A stretch of DNA of 64,000 nt from Blepharisma stoltei (lineage: Eukaryota; Ciliophora; Heterotrichea; Heterotrichida; Blepharismidae), in the NCBI GenBank assembly GCA_914767885.1, contig CAJZBQ010000044.1, forward strand, positions 1-64,000, read 5' to 3'. Of the stretch, positions 44,001 to 56,100 are shown one piece after another (positions within the stretch are counted from its first letter, which is position 1; each line of letters begins with the position of its first letter). Position numbers and translations under genes: made by a program. The notes below the pieces were generated by a model. That model ran no database searches, was not told the DNA's origin, and was given only the letters and a program-made list of their open reading frames with translations.

Positions 44001-46567
44001 TGAAGACAGAGGACGCCAAACTGACCTTACAAGAGCTGCTTCACAATGAACCTGACGAGCTTAAAGAAACCAGCATCAGAGAGTGCGACAAAGAAAATAT
44101 CAAGAAATTCACTGACTGCATTGACAGATTTTTAGAGCTTTCCCAAATGGACAAAGTCCAAGAAAGCTTTTTCAGCAGGATTAAGCACAAGCTGTTATCA
44201 AGAATCCAACAAGAGCCTTTTAAATGTGTATTTAATGACAAAGGTGTTGAAAAAAATGAAGAATTAGAAGAAAAGAACTTTTATTACTGCGCCATGATGA
44301 CTACTTATCAAATGCACGCTTGTTACTCATTTAAGCTGCTGAATAGGAATATCCCAGATGACCGTAAGCTGAGCTTCATGAATTTGATTTTTACTGATAT
44401 GGAAGAAGACAGGCGGCTTATTTATACTGCAATTTATCTCTGTCAGATGCTTCTCAAAAAGAAGCTGGAAGAGGAAAGCATTAATTACCCTGATTTTCTG
44501 AACGATCCTAACTTATTGTATAGAAAGCTCTTTGTGAAAACAATTTGTGCAAGCAGCCAAGATTATGATGTCATACGAAGCATTGCGCATTCCTGCATCA
44601 GCAATATGGTCAATGTTATAAATGATGACCCACATGGAATTGACCCAAACCCTATGGTTGGTCTGAAAACTCAGGCCCAAAATTTGATCACGGCTTATGC
44701 TATGAACAGGAGCAACGTCGATAAAAGAATGTCTAAGCTGAAATCTGTGATAGATGCGATTGCAATGAACATTAAAAAGCATTTACAGTCAAACCCAGTT
44801 TCTAGCGTCGTCATTTTATTAGTAAAAGATTTATTAATGCAATGTAAAGCAAGGTTTAAAAAACCTATTCATAAGCTGGAGCCTGGAAAAGAGCTGACAA
44901 ACCGAACAGTGCATGCTGTGCTTGGGATGGTTTTTGAGCCAGTCGAATTCGCCATAAAAGACCCCACTTCTTATCTGGTGCCTTTAGAAGCAAGCATGGA
45001 AAATCAGCAGAAAAACTTGGACTCATTAGGAGAAGCTGTCAAAGGCTTTTTCGCTGGAGTTCAGCTTGGAGAACCAGAAGAGAGGTGGTATCGTGAAATA
45101 AATGAGCTTAATATCAACAATGAGTTGTACCTTGTCAATAAAAGAGAAATCGTCAGAGAGATTTTCACACAAAAGGCTGTTTTAGAAGAAGAAGCAGTCT
45201 TAGCGCTATTTGAGCACTCGCTGAATCCTACTGATAAGGTGATCACTATAAATGTGCAAAACCTTGTAAGGCTGCATAATGTGACTCAAAGCAACTTAGA
45301 AGCTTTGAGGGTGAATAGTCCCAGTTATGATCCGCTCTGCATATTAATGAGCGCTCTTAAAAACGTCCCATCCCTAAAATCATTCGGAAAAAACGAAACA
45401 GTTAACCTCAGACTTATGACAAGAGCCCTCAGACAAGACCAGTCACTTGTAAGATGTCCTAACTGTTCAATGCTTGTCCCCAGAGAAATGGCCCCTAACA
45501 ACTTTAAGCCTGTTATCTCTCTTTATGATCCAATGCCCCCTAACTCAGGACAGTATATGCTTACTAAAATCATGGGTGAAGGCTACAAGAAAAATGATAA
45601 GGTCAAGATATCAGAGTATTTAAACGAGTACAGAAATTTATGCGAAAAATACATGAAAGACTTCGACACCATTGAAAAAATCACTTTACTGCTGATTGAT
45701 GTAGACACAAAAATAGCCTCAAAAGATGAAGTGGCCGTTATAAGTGACGAAGATGAAAGAGAAGATCTCTGTGTGAAGCTTAGAGAAGAAAACTTAAAAG
45801 GGACTGAAGCACAGTGCAAAGAAGAGTTCAAAAGGAGAAAAGAACACTATATTCAGCAGAAAAAACTGATGAGCATGCTGGACAGGCTGGAAAATGCTTT
45901 AAATCAATATTCAGCTACAACCCTGATCCCTGAAGGTACGAGAAGAAAAGTGCTTTTCAACGTAGAATACGGATGCAGCAACAGAGACCTTGAAAAGTTT
46001 TCTGACTCCGTCATATATTCCATCTATATGAACAAAATCAGAGACTACACAGTCAAGAAAACCATGTCTATCGAACTTTTTGAAAACCTCAAAGAAGACA
46101 TGAAAGACAATCTACGAGGCTTCTGCAAGCGAACTCTCGCTGAGCTAAAACGGAAAAAAATCATCAGTGACTTCATAATCCCTCAAAAATTCAAGCCAAA
46201 AGACATTTACCTTACTTTTGAGATAGAGGAAGACATAATTACTTTTATCGCGACCTATTCCCCAAGCAAAATCAACTTTTTAGGGAGAAATGACTTTGGG
46301 GAGGAACAAATTTTATGCAATGAAAAATTGACGATACATATGCTGGAACAAATGAGGGAGGAAGTAAAGCAAGCAAAGGAAGAGGGACAAGAAAAAGTAA
46401 GAACGATTCCTGAACAAAATAAGGCCTCGACAGTAAAGTTTGAGTTTTTCACAGATAAGCTGATCAAGCTTATTGGGACCATTGAAGACCAAGTAGCAAC
46501 ATATGTGCAGAATGTGATTATTAATGAAGGAGAAGTGGCAGCTCCAGAGACTCATCATAGAGGGTAG
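41078..46567 (+). CDS. RCC1-repeat / RasGAP fusion protein, about 1829 aa
   Basis: One 1830-codon frame when TGA is Trp; TGA occurs within RCC1 WG motifs, for example at 41149, 42017 and 43073. Residues about 1-45 and 280-930 carry RCC1-type repeats (YSWGDGEFGKLGQG, YTWGDGYKGQLGHG), interrupted by an acidic segment at about 110-150. After a linker, residues about 1000-1320 match a RasGAP domain of the IQGAP kind (FMNLIFTDMEEDRRL, LYRKLFVKTICASS, LTNRTVHAVLGMVFEP). The C-terminal 350 residues look like the RasGAP C-terminal domain of IQGAPs. The likely role is coupling a small GTPase to the cytoskeleton; whether the GAP is active is unclear. No IES was found in 5.5 kb. Confidence 0.85.
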
Positions 46568-46605
46568 AAATTGATAATATAATTGCTTAAATAAATCCCA
46601 ATTAA

Positions 46606-48114
46606 TTAAGGCAAAGTGTCTTGGGATGTCTTTATGATGACCGTTTTGCATTCTAAATAGTTCGCAAGCCCTTCTTCTGTGACTTCTCTTCCTACTCCTG
46701 ACTGTTTGAATCCTCCAAATGGAGTGTTTTCTGTTGTGTAATCATAACAGTTTACGTAAACGCTCCCTGCGCGGACTCCGTTTACAATTTTAATTGCTTT
46801 TTCTAGGCTAGTGGTTTGGACGCCTGCCCCAAGGCCGTATTTTGTATCATTTGCCCTTTTTATGACTTCGTCTATTGTTTTGAATTTTAAAATAGACATA
46901 AATGGACCGAAAATTTCTTCTCGGGCTATGCTCATATTGTCAGTTACATCAGTAAAAATGATTGGCTCAAGGAAATATCCTTTGCTTCCCCAGCGGTTTC
47001 CTCCGATTACAAGTTTTGCTCCTTCCATTTTGCCTTTGTGGACATATCCCAAAATCTTTTCTAATAAGCTTTCCTCTATTTGTGGACCTGACTGGGTTTC
47101 AGGGTCTAGTGGGTCACCAATTTTTCTTACCTTAGCCAACTCTACAGACTTTTCAAGGAATTTGTCATAAATTCCTTCTTGAACATAGACTCTGCTCCCT
47201 GCAATGCAGCATTGTCCGACAGCATCAAAAATCCCAGTATGTGCATTTGTAACGGCACAGTCTAAATCTGCATCATCAAGAATTATATTTGGGCTTTTCC
47301 CTCCACATTCTAATGAAACTCTTTTCAGACCATTCATGCCTGCATTTCTTTGGATTTCTAGTCCTACTTCAGTTGAGCCTGTAAATGCAATTTTATCGAC
47401 CCCAGGATGAAGTGTCAGATCTCTCCCTACGTCTCCAAATCCTGGTAAAATATTAACTACTCCTTCTGGAAACCCAGCTTCTACTATTAAATCGCCGATT
47501 TGTAAAGCAGTTAGTGGGGTCTGTTCTGCTGGTTTTAGTATCATGGTGCAGCCAGCTGCTAGTGCAGGAGCCATTTTCCAGCACTGCATAAGTAAAGGAT
47601 AATTTCAAGGGATGATCTGTGCACATACCCCGACTGGCTCATATCTTGTATAGCAATTATAAGGGCCTGTAATTGGGATTGTTTTTCCTCTGATATTATT
47701 AGCTAAACTTGCGTATTGGCGGTATGTGTCTATTGTTAAAGGTAAATCTACATATGTAGTGTCAGTGATTGTTTTGCCTCCGTCAATTGTTTCTAATTTA
47801 GCGAGGTTGGCTTGGTTTTTTATGATTAAATCAGTGAGTTTATGGATCAATTGGCCGCGCTCTCGGCCGCTCATTCTTCGCCATGGGCCATTATCATATG
47901 CGGTTCTTGCTGCTTTTACAGCTAAATCGACATCTTCTGTGCTTGCTCTTTGGACTTCAGCAATGACTTCTTCAGTTGCAGGGTTTATAGTTTTAAAGGT
48001 TTGGCCTGACTTAGAATTAACCCACTTGTTGTCAATAAATAGCTGTGTCCTTAGGTGAGAAATTAATTTTCTGCTTGATGAGATCATTTTATTTCTAAAA
48101 TTTAATTTTTCCAC
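46606..48114 (-). CDS. Aldehyde dehydrogenase 1 (ALDH1/2 class), 502 aa
   Basis: Single frame with one TGA (Trp) in QIIPWNYP at about 47604. NAD-dependent ALDH signatures: FTGSTEVG for the cofactor loop, the [11 protein letters not shown] region with the general-base Glu, GQCCIAGSRVYV with the catalytic Cys, and EEIFGPFMSI. The N-terminus (SSRKLISHLRTQLF) is short and basic and could be a mitochondrial targeting segment. It oxidises aldehydes to acids. First of three tandem paralogs, all on the minus strand; no IES. Confidence 0.95.
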
Positions 48115-48460
48115 AAATAATATATTTTGAATTTTTATAATGAATATTAGGTTTTTTAGCTTAAATTTGGGAATAACTATTCCTAGCTCCCCAAGTATTG
48201 CTTATTCGTGAGGATTTAAATCCAAATAGTAAACTTTATATGAATATAAGAAATTGGCTTATTATTGAGGATAAATGTCTGCATTTTGGCATTTTTATTT
48301 GAAAACCCTATAATAAAACATTTTGATCAATTCATATAAAATTTGCTATTTGTTAAACCCCAACAAATAAGCAAAATTTTGCTTATTACTGGGGTGAGTA
48401 AGATAATTTCCTCGTTTATGCTAATTAACGATTAATTATTTTAATATCATTAATAAAGCT
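48115..48460. other. Spacer between aldehyde dehydrogenases 1 and 2
   Basis: 346 bases, AT-rich. Short self-complementary pieces such as AGCAAAATTTTGCT occur near 48370. No gene seen. Confidence 0.6.
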
Positions 48461-50196
48461 TTATGGAAGGGTGTCAGCAGAATTCTTGATTATTACTGTT
48501 TTGCATTCTAAGTATTGGTAAAGTCCATCCTCACCTAGCTCACGGCCAAACCCAGACTGCTTATATCCACCAAACGGCGTATTTTCAGTCTGATAATCAT
48601 AACAATTCACATAAACAGTTCCCGCTTTCATTGCATTAGTCACCTTAAGCGCTTTTTCAATATCCATAGTCTGCACACCAGCCCCAAGACCATATTTTGA
48701 GTTATTTGCTCTACTAATCACCTCATTAATATCTTTGAACTTCAATATGCTCATAACAGGCCCAAAAATCTCTTCTTTGGCAATCGTCATTTCATATACA
48801 TTAAAATGGCGTGGAGAACAACTCACCCTCTTCATTCTTGTAGCTGGCATCCTCAGGGTGTGCAGGGAGCTTAAAGAAGAGACATGCGCTCCTAAATGTG
48901 CATTTCACCCAGGTTTTCTTGGTTTGGAGAATCGCAATGTCGTTTAGTTGACGTATCCTTTCCTCCAATGCCCAGTTTTTGCCTCAGAAGGAATGGTAAG
49001 TTCTCTATAAGTCTAACAAACGCAAACGATACAATCGTCATCTCATCTTTCACATCAGTAAAAATAGTGGGCTCTACGAAATAGCCTTTATTTCCCCATC
49101 TATTCCCTCCTGTCACAAGTTTGGCTCCTTCACTTTTGCCTTTCTCTATATATCCTAATATTTTTTCCATCTGAGTTTGATCTACTTGCGGACCATGATG
49201 GGTTCTTATATCCATTGGGTCTCCAAGGAGCCTTGCCCTGGCCATATATACAGAATTTTCAATGAACTGATCATAAATCTTCTCATGGACATAAACTCTG
49301 GTCCCCGCAATACAAGACTGCCCCATATTCCCAAAAACTCCAAAATGGGCACACGCAACTGCGCACTCCATATCACAGTCATCAAAAATAATATGTGGGC
49401 TTTTCCCTCCACATTCTAAAGAAATCCTTTTCAGCCCTTTTGTCCCTGAGTTTCTCATAACTTCGCATCCGACTTCAGTTGAGCCTGTAAATGCAACTTT
49501 GTCAACCCCAGGGTGTAAGGTTAATGCCCTTCCCACATCTCCATACCCTGGTAGTATATTAATAACGCCTTCAGGGAATCCAGCTTGAATAATGAGTTCT
49601 CCAAGTTTTAAAGCTGTCAGAGGAGTCTGCTCAGCAGGCTTCAATACAAGTGTGCACCCAGCAGCAAGTGCAGGTGCCATTTTCCAGCACTGCATCATCA
49701 GAGGATAATTCCACGGGATTATTTGAGCACAGACCCCAACTGGCTCATATCTAGTATAACAAGTATAAGGGCCTGTGATTGGGATTGTTTTACCTCTGAT
49801 ATTATTTGCCAGTCCTGCGTAGTATTTATAGAAATCAATAGAAAACGGAAGATCGATCGTTGTGACATCTTTAATTGGCTTGCCGGAGTCAATGATTTCT
49901 AAAGTGCTCAGAGGGCTGAAGTTGTCTGCGATTAGATCGCTGAGCTTCAGTATTAAATTTCCACGCTCTTTTCCGCTCATTCTTCTCCATGGTCCTTTAT
50001 CAAATGCAGTTCTGGCTGCTTTTACAGCTATATCGACGTCGGCTTCGTTGGATTGCTGGACTTCAGCAATGACTTCTTCAGTGTAGGGGTTGATGGTCTT
50101 GAAGGTTTGTCTGGATTTGGAATTGACCCATTGGTTGTTGATGAACAGTTGGGTTCTTGCAGAAGATATAACCCTTTTAGGTAGTGATCTTAGCAT
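48461..50196 (-). CDS. Aldehyde dehydrogenase 2, interrupted by a SINE-like element
   Basis: ALDH with [24 protein letters not shown] and [12 protein letters not shown] (catalytic Cys), basic N-terminus. Without the insertion and one target copy the gene has 495 codons (494 aa), like its neighbours. The insertion (48796-49031) falls in the conserved [17 protein letters not shown] stretch. If the element is not eliminated this is a pseudogene. If cut from TA 48797 to TA 49030 it would stay in frame with six extra residues repeating MTIVYE. Confidence 0.7.
48796..49031 (+). mobile_element. SINE-like element in ALDH2, 236 bp
   Basis: Target duplication CAATCGTCATTTCAT (48781-48795) and CAATCGTCATCTCAT (49032-49046), with the empty site visible in the third ALDH (50660 region). 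Starts ATACATTAAAATGGCGTGG and contains TTGTAGCTGG; the 3' end is TTCTCTATAAGTCTAAC with a CAAACG tail. Same family as 19643-20198 but internally shorter. Confidence 0.85.
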
Positions 50197-50315
50197 TAGT
50201 AATGAAATAAGAAAAAATGTGGAATTATGTAGGGAACTTGTGAATAATTATATGATTGTATATTAGGGTATATAGGACATAAATTTTGCTATTAGAATTG
50301 GATTTTATCATTAAA

Positions 50316-51833
50316 TTATTTCTGATCTGGATCATCATGTATCATTTCATTTACGTTCTTGAGAAGTACTGTCTTGGCTTCAAGATAGTTATAAAGTCCT
50401 TCTTCTCCCAGCTCACGCCCTACACCTGACTGCTTATACCCTCCAAAGGGTACGTTTTCTATTTCTAAGTCATAGCAGTTGACATATACACTTCCAGTCC
50501 TAATTCCATTAGTAACTTTTAGTGCTTTATCAATATCCTGCGTTTGTACTCCAGCCCCCAGCCCATAAGGCGAGTTATTTGCCCTTTCAATTACATCATC
50601 AATATCCTTAAACTTCAAAATGCTCATCACAGGCCCAAAAATCTCTTCTTTAGCAATCGTCATTTTATCTTTCACATCAATAAATATAGTAGGCTCCACA
50701 AAATAGCCTTTATCTCCCCATCTATTGCCTCCAAGCACCAGCTTGGCTCCTTCACTTTTCCCTTTTTCGATATACCCCAGGATTTTTTCCATTTGGGCTT
50801 TGTCTACTTGTGGTCCATGCTGGGTTTCTGGGTCCATTGGGTCTCCAATTTTTCTAGCTTTGGCGGCTTCAATGGTTTTATCAATAAACTTTTTATAGAT
50901 TTTTGAGTGGACATAAACCCTGCTACCAGCTACACAGTTCTGCCCCATATTCCCAAAAGCTCCAAAATGGGCACAAGATACAGCATTTTCTAGGTCACAG
51001 TCATCAAAAATAATATGTGGGCTTTTCCCTCCACATTCTAATGTAACCCTCTTAAGCCCATTAGTCCCTGCATTTTTTTGAACTTCTAAGCCTACTTCTG
51101 TTGACCCAGTAAAGGCGATTTTATCCACCTCAGGGTGCAAGGTTAGTGCTTTTCCAGCATCTCCGAATCCAGGCAAAATATTGACAACACCAGGTGGGAA
51201 GCCAGCTTTAATTATAAGTTCTCCTAGTTTTAAGGCTGATAGAGGTGTTTGTTCTGCAGGCTTTAAAATAAGGGTGCATCCAGCAGCTAGTGCTGGAGCC
51301 ATTTTCCAAGCTTGCATAAGGATTGGGTAATTCCATGGGATGATCTGGGCACATACCCCAACTGGCTCATATCTTGTATAGCATGTAAAAGGGCCTGAGA
51401 TAGGGATTGATTTTCCTTTTATATTATTAGCCAGGCCAGCGTTATACTTATAAGTATCAATTGTAAAAGGCAAGTCACCGTTTCTTATATCAGAAATTGG
51501 CTTGCCGGAATCCATTACTTCTAAAGCTGCTAGCTCTTCAAAGTTAGCAGATATTAATTTGCTTAAACTGTAGAGGAGTTCTCCTCGTTCTCTTCCACTC
51601 AATCTTGACCATACTCCTTTTTCAAGGGCTTTTCTGGCTGCTTTTACAGCAATATCGACGTCTTCTTCGTTTGCCTGCTGGACTTCAGCAATAACCTCTT
51701 CAGTGGCAGGATTTATGGTCTTGAAGGTCTGTTGTGACTTTGAATTTACCCATTGGTTGTTGATAAATAGCTGGGTCCTAAGAGTTGAATTGAGTCTTTT
51801 CAGAATTGACACCATTTTCAAGAATGCTGGCAA
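50316..51833 (-). CDS. Aldehyde dehydrogenase 3, 505 aa
   Basis: Complete frame without interruptions. [36 protein letters not shown] (catalytic Cys) and [11 protein letters not shown]-terminus MPAFLKMVSILKRLNS is basic and amphipathic, possibly mitochondrial. Nearly the same length as ALDH 1, so the array arose by tandem duplication. Confidence 0.96.
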   Translation of the reverse strand: MPAFLKMVSILKRLNSTLRTQLFINNQWVNSKSQQTFKTINPATEEVIAEVQQANEEDVDIAVKAARKALEKGVWSRLSGRERGELLYSLSKLISANFEELAALEVMDSGKPISDIRNGDLPFTIDTYKYNAGLANNIKGKSIPISGPFTCYTRYEPVGVCAQIIPWNYPILMQAWKMAPALAAGCTLILKPAEQTPLSALKLGELIIKAGFPPGVVNILPGFGDAGKALTLHPEVDKIAFTGSTEVGLEVQKNAGTNGLKRVTLECGGKSPHIIFDDCDLENAVSCAHFGAFGNMGQNCVAGSRVYVHSKIYKKFIDKTIEAAKARKIGDPMDPETQHGPQVDKAQMEKILGYIEKGKSEGAKLVLGGNRWGDKGYFVEPTIFIDVKDKMTIAKEEIFGPVMSILKFKDIDDVIERANNSPYGLGAGVQTQDIDKALKVTNGIRTGSVYVNCYDLEIENVPFGGYKQSGVGRELGEEGLYNYLEAKTVLLKNVNEMIHDDPDQK

Positions 51834-52367
51834 TATAATATGAATTTGTTGTGGTAATTTCCAATGGTTCTATATTTAATTTAGCTTTTATTAACAGTTT
51901 GGTATTTCATATATTTAAATAATTCAAAAATGCTATATAGAATAAAATTGGTATTGAGGACAAGCAGCCATTTCTTATGCATTTAATAATTAGAAGACAA
52001 TATAAGTCTAATCTTATGAATGGATTTTTTGGTTTTCTAGCTATATATAAAAGGAGGACCAATTTCCATTTTTATTCATAATATATTAATATAAGTCTGA
52101 TAAGAAAGGCAAGCTTTTACAATTAACTGATATCGATAACTTTTTTTTCAATAACTTTTTTTAATATTTCACGGTAAACTGGCTTTTATCCTTTCTCCCT
52201 CTATTTGCCTATAAAACAATAATAATTTCTGTATCAATTAGAAAGCCAAAATTCCTTTAAAAAATCTGCTTTCTCTTATAACTATCTTTTTGCATTCAAA
52301 TTTCTTTCAGTTTCGCTCTGATGAATTAAATTCTGTTTTAAATACATTTTTAATAACAGAGACCCAT
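51834..52367. other. Divergent intergenic region
   Basis: About 530 AT-rich bases between the ALDH3 start (-) and the next gene (+). Poly-T runs at 52140-52165. No gene or repeat recognised. Confidence 0.6.
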
Positions 52368-53096
52368 ATGCACTCAAGAAGAAATTCCTCAAGAATAATC
52401 ATTACATCCAATGAAACACATAATGACCCTATTCCTCTTAAAATTAAAGTCCTAGAGCCTTCAAAAAGTACCGTAAATTTAAAAGATCCTTTTTTGAGAA
52501 TGTGCAACTCTAGAAAAGGTACACCCTCCTTAAAACCTATGTGTGCATCCGCAAAGCAGACCCCAGAATCCTCTATCCTGATCTCATCCCCACCCACAAA
52601 GCCCAAAGAGCCCAAATTTTTACGTCGACTTTTCCCCAGCCCAACTCGCAAGCTCCAAAAGCACGCTTCTGAAGCTATTTTGCATATCCCTCCGCCTTCA
52701 CACCGTCCAAACCGTTCAGAACTTCCCAAAAACCCATCATTTTCTAAGCCTTTTTCTATAACCAAAGATACGAAATCGTCAAAAAATCTTCCACCTTTTT
52801 TAAGATGGAATTTTATTCCATGTGAAGGCAAGCAGGAATCCTCAAGAAAGCTGCAGACGCCTATGTTTTCAAGGAGAAAAAGCGAGTATAAGCCTTATGC
52901 AAGTGAAATAATGTCGATGCCACAGAGTCCAAATGCGAGTTTTAGGAGACTGAATAAGCAGCAAAATATGAATGAGGAGGTAGCGAAGAAGCTGAATTTT
53001 TTGATACAAAAAGAAGAAGGATGGGATAAAGAAATTTCGTTCGGGAATATAGAAGTTAACGAAATGAATATGATTTTTTCAAGAAAAGTGTGGTAA
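52368..53096 (+). CDS. Basic Ser/Pro-rich protein of unknown function, 242 aa
   Basis: I do not recognise it. ATG 52368 is the first ATG in a frame that is open from further upstream. The protein is rich in Ser, Pro, Lys and Arg (SSPPTKPKEPKFLRRLFPSP, PPPSHRPNRSELPKNPSF), with repeated RRxS-type sites, and is probably disordered. A short acidic helical end (EGWDKEISFGNIEVNEM) closes it. The style suits a phosphorylated cytoskeletal or scaffold protein, but this is guesswork. It converges with the importin gene, 43 bases away. Confidence 0.65.
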   Translation: MHSRRNSSRIIITSNETHNDPIPLKIKVLEPSKSTVNLKDPFLRMCNSRKGTPSLKPMCASAKQTPESSILISSPPTKPKEPKFLRRLFPSPTRKLQKHASEAILHIPPPSHRPNRSELPKNPSFSKPFSITKDTKSSKNLPPFLRWNFIPCEGKQESSRKLQTPMFSRRKSEYKPYASEIMSMPQSPNASFRRLNKQQNMNEEVAKKLNFLIQKEEGWDKEISFGNIEVNEMNMIFSRKVW

Positions 53097-53139
53097 TATG
53101 TCTAAATTAATTAAGCTTATAAAATCTGCTGCATACTAA

Positions 53140-56100
53140 TTATTTGCCACTGATCAGTCTGTTGATTTTGACTTGCTGCGAGTCCCTCAGCGTTCTCCAG
53201 GCTTCTGCGAAAACTGCTGACTGCCTGCTATTAAGCCTCATCAGTATTTCTTTGATTTTCCCAGTTGTCTCAGCTTCAATATACTTGGTTTCCAAAGCGT
53301 CGCTTAAAATATGTAGGACTTTGAGCATCCTTTCACCGTTTTCTCCTAATGCAATATTTTCAGAGCTTATCACAAGGTCAGCTAAAACGTCATTCATATA
53401 TTTAGCCTCCATTTTGTCGAATTTGATAGGTAGCAGCTCAATAAAGGCAGGGACTACAATTGCCATGTCTAAGTTCATATGCTGGAATTTTATTACCCGT
53501 CCCATTGCGGCGACTGCGTTATCTCGGGCATAGCCATGGGATTTTGTATTTTTCTCACAAGCCACTTGTAAAGATTTTTCTATAGCAGAAATCACAAATG
53601 GGACCCAAGGCTTGAATCCCTCTGGGCTTGTATTTGCAGCAAAAATGCCAAGACCATAGCAAGCTGCTTGTCTGACTGCGTCATTTGTGTCTGTAGCAAA
53701 TTTCACTAGGACTTCTCCAATTGCGTTTCAATAGTCTTTTATTAAGTTTTGGCCTAAAAATTCAATGATATCGTCAAGAATAAAAATGACCAATTTATGG
53801 TCTTCGTCAAGTGCTTCTTGTGAGAGCAGCTTTGGGAAGGTATTTGTCATTAGATAATTTATGATAGGCAAACTCTTTTCTTTTTGGGTTTTAAATATCA
53901 CTCCAAGTACCTCTGATATAGCTGTATGCAAGTTGTCTTCTTCGCCTTTCCGGTATTCGTTATAAGCTTCGTCTTCTTCTTCGTCGCTGTTTTGTGCCAC
54001 ATTTCTATTTTGGATACTTTTTTGTAGCAGCTTTATCAGTTTTTCTCCCATAGAAGTGACGTCAGTTTGGGTAAGATATGGGACTCCAGTGATGTCTATT
54101 ATTTTTTTGATAGCTTTAAGCTGGTCAGTTTCTGCTTCACAGACGTATTCTTCTTCGACAGCATGCCAGAGAAGCTTTAAAAAGACTTGGGATAGGTGCA
54201 TAGTATCCTGGACTGCGTTTTGTTCGCCACTTACTCCCCCCCCCCCCCTCCGTGAGCGAACAAAAAAATTTTGTTCGCTCACGGAGGGGGGTTATTTTTT
54301 TTTTTTTAAAAAAAATTTATATATAAATTTTATAAAAAATATTTTTTTCGAAATTTAAAAAAATCCTAATTTGCAAAAATTGGGAAGCAAATATTAATTT
54401 AATTTGCAAAATTTATGTTTTAAAACGCAATTTGTTTAAAATTAAACAGAATTAGCTCTAGATTTCATTATACTAATTATCACTTATATATCAAATTTTT
54501 TTTTCCATTAAAATTTTTTCTATTAAAAAAATTTTTGTTCACTCACGGAGGGTGGGTTTTTGGTCAAAAAATGGCGATTTTTCTAATGGTTTTGTTCGCT
54601 CACGGAGGGGGGGGGGGAGTTAAGAACTTTACCTCTATAAGTCCTGCTAGTAAACTGGCAGCTGCTCCTCTGACTGATTCATTCAAATGGAAATGCATCA
54701 TAGGGACAGCCACTCTTACCACTGAGTCAATATATTTAGAAAACTGCCCTTTCAAAGTGGTCACAAAGGACAATAACGTTTGCATTGCCAGCTCTTTGTT
54801 TTCGGTAATAGTCGTACTCACTGTCGCTTTTTGTTCGCCTAGCTCTTTGTGAATGTCTACAAAGGAGTCTGGGTTGGTATAGACGTGGATTTCCATCTGT
54901 CTATCTACCATCTGTATAAGTCCAGGGACAACTTCATCTAAATAGCCAGAAAAATCACTTTCCATAATTTCACAAATTCTTTGCCAGCCGCTTAGCAAGT
55001 ACCCGACCAGTTGATCGCTGTTTTCTAGGTCTCCTTCTTGCATATTTTTCATAATGTTTATAATAGGCTCAGCATGCAGCATGAAAACTTCTTTTTCTAC
55101 ATTTTTGCTCATTGACATGATGCACTCAATGACTCTTCCCCTTACTCCCACCCCATCCTTGATCGAACGACCCTCTGTCGCTTGTTCTAGGATGGGGGTT
55201 TAAAATATTTTGAAAAAAATTATATATAAAAATCCTATATTATTTTTATTGTTCTGGTGTACTTTTTAAATGAAAGGATTAATATAGTAGATATTAAAAT
55301 TATTAAAATGAAAAACTGTGTTAATTAAAAAATTTTAGTTCTCTTTCCTCTCTATAAAATATTTCTGTTTCTTATTATTAATTATTTTTAATTTATAATA
55401 GTTATATGAAATCGTTTAATAAGGGGCTAATATTCCCAATTTTAGGAATTTTAAATGGAATCGTTTGATCAAAGATAGGGAGGAATTAGTGTTTTGTAGT
55501 AGTCTTCTTTGTATTTTTCAAATAAACTTAAAAGATAAGGCATAATTATGATATAATCATCCTTAAAATAGTCTTTGCAGGAGGTTGCAATTGCAGCGAT
55601 TGCAGTGCAGGACTGTTCAACAACAATGGATGGGCAGTTTTGTGACAGAAATGTGATTAGTTTTGGGATAAAAGCGACAGCATAGGATGAAGCAAGAGAA
55701 ATTCCTGCATCTCTAATGAACTTACTGATTGCCAGGCAGCAGTGAGCGACAACTCTAGGAGTTGAATCATTTAGACCTTCTACAAGTATTGGGTATATTT
55801 TTTCATGGTGAGATGATTGGAATTCTTGAGGGTAGTCTTGGCTGGCTTCTCCAATTATGCTAGATTACTAAAGATTTAATTGAGCATTGCTATCAATCTT
55901 CCTAAAAAATTTCATATAAATTTCATATAAATGAGTATAAATGAAAGACCGCGTATCTTACCTTAGGATTTTGTGATTTCGAAAATATGGTCAAAAAATG
56001 GACAAGCTCAGTAATTTTTTCTGGCTCTGAAATATAATTCAATATCTCGCTCAATGCCATCAGCGCTACATAAGTCATTCTTCAGTCATTTTCAGCACTT

